A DNA stretch of 64,000 nt from Dolomedes plantarius (lineage: Eukaryota; Arthropoda; Arachnida; Araneae; Dolomedidae): positions 113,443,694-113,507,693 of the forward strand of contig OU015491.1 in NCBI GenBank assembly GCA_907164885.2. Direction: 5' to 3'. Both the position numbers and the translations under genes were made by a program. A model generated the notes under the pieces. That model saw nothing but the letters and a program-made list of their open reading frames with translations. It ran no database searches and had not been told where the DNA came from. Positions 63,289-64,000 of the stretch are shown here, piece by piece; the stretch's first letter is position 1; each line of letters opens with the position of its first letter.

Positions 63289-64000
63289 CACTGAAGTGCC
63301 ACTGAATTAGGGATAAAACCAAGCAACGAGTTGGGCCTCCACTGGCCTTGATAACGGCTGCCACATGACGAGGCATAGATTCAACAAGTTTCTGGAAACG
63401 TTCCACGGGAATCGCTTGCCAAATATTGGCTAAAGCTGTCCATAATTCAGTAAGGTTCTTTGGTGCTGTGTGATGGCCTTTCACGCCTTGTTCCAAAACA
63501 TCCCAAAGATGCTCAATAGGATTTAAGTCTGGGCTTCTAGGTGGCCATTTTATGACAGAGAAGTCAGAGGAATGCTCATCCAACCAGCCAGTAGCGAACC
63601 GGGACTTGTGAGAGGTACAGTTGTCTTGCTGGAAAACTCCATTACCGTGCGGATAACAGAACAGCATAAACGGATGGAGGTGATCACCGAGCAACTCTAC
63701 CTACCGAATTGCATTGAGGGAGGTTGGTACACGCACCAAAGATCCCAAACTGTGCCACGAAAAAACACCCCAGACCATGATTGAGCCACCATGCCCTTGT
63801 TCAGTTCCAGCCAGGCATGCAGGATCCATGGCTTCATGAGCCTGACGCCATATTCTCAGCCTCCCGTCGGCGTTAAGTAGTCGGAATCCAGACTCATCAC
63901 TCCATGCTACTCGTTTCCAGTCCTCTACACTCCAGTCGCTGTGCTCTCTTGCCCAGGCAAGACGTGCAGCCCGATGGCGAGTATAGAGCAATGGTACTCC
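63289..64000 (-). mobile_element. Tc1-type element (DD36E), cut by window end
   Basis: The terminal end starts CACTGAAGTGCCACTGAATT after a TA, and the transposase body continues past 64000. The second terminal repeat is outside the window. Confidence 0.85.
63339..63991 (-). pseudogene. Tc1-family transposase, DD36E, one stop
   Basis: Partial minus-strand frame entering from the right: RAARLAWAREHSDWSVEDWK, AWSDESGFRLLNADGRLRIW (first Asp), GGSIMVWGVFSWHSLGSLVR, then a TAG at 63701-63703. The same frame resumes LLGDHLHPFMLFCYPHGNGV, FQQDNCTSHKSR (second Asp) and RSPDLNPIEHLWD (Glu, 36 residues after the second Asp), ending SMPRHVAAVIKASGGPTR. The usual stop after GGPTRY is missing, so the open frame runs on through the terminal repeat, the microsatellite and into the mariner element to 63047. 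Apart from one nonsense codon and the lost terminal stop it is in good condition. Confidence 0.9.

Overview
This 64 kb window looks like eukaryotic, AT-rich intergenic (or very long intronic) DNA from an arthropod. The Tc1/mariner mix, including a Tcb2-like transposase with its characteristic C-terminal block, together with tRNA-derived SINEs, is what I would expect in a spider genome, most likely an orb-weaver. That taxonomic call is inference. I recognise no host protein-coding gene, no rRNA and no functional tRNA. Every recognisable coding stretch belongs to a mobile element, and nearly all are broken.

Layout. 1-1776: AT-rich DNA with one GC-richer island (about 980-1420). 1777-3838: two unrelated piggyBac relics. 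4349-4618: TA microsatellite. 5570-6395: a decayed 355-384 bp tandem repeat, broken by a TA tract that holds an intact-looking Tc1-type element (6428-7646, full ORF, near-perfect TIRs) and then a pogo/Tigger-like MITE (7717-8348). 9640-10700: an LTR-like segment and a mariner 3' fragment. 11028-12407 plus 19998-20640: three copies of a roughly 700 bp repeat. Between copies 2 and 3 lies a 7.6 kb chain: two MITEs, a (GT)n tract, a 2.4 kb DNA transposon with about 330 bp inverted repeats and an unfamiliar transposase-like protein, two mariner-like elements with long inverted repeats, and a Tc1 element, each separated from the next by TA-rich DNA. 21691-25116: a young non-autonomous LTR retrotransposon, also inside a TA tract. 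27216-27981: a mariner remnant. 28-34.9 kb: featureless. 35072-38148: two broken Tc1 elements side by side in TA tracts. 40880-41945: an old Tc1 relic. 43380-44050: a compositionally distinct block rich in homeodomain and POU-type motifs. 48.9-56.9 kb: Tigger, mariner and RNase H relics, SINEs, a split 53 bp minisatellite and a probable solo LTR. 62190-64000: a deletion-derivative mariner and a Tc1 element running off the window.

The dominant theme is the association of TA-targeting (and even LTR) elements with TA dinucleotide tracts. At least a dozen elements with readable ends start or stop exactly at a TA run. The most novel candidate is the long-TIR element at about 13929-16315, whose protein I cannot place in a named superfamily. 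The element most likely to be recently active is the 1,219 bp Tc1-type copy at 6428-7646, whose D-to-E spacing is 36 rather than 34.
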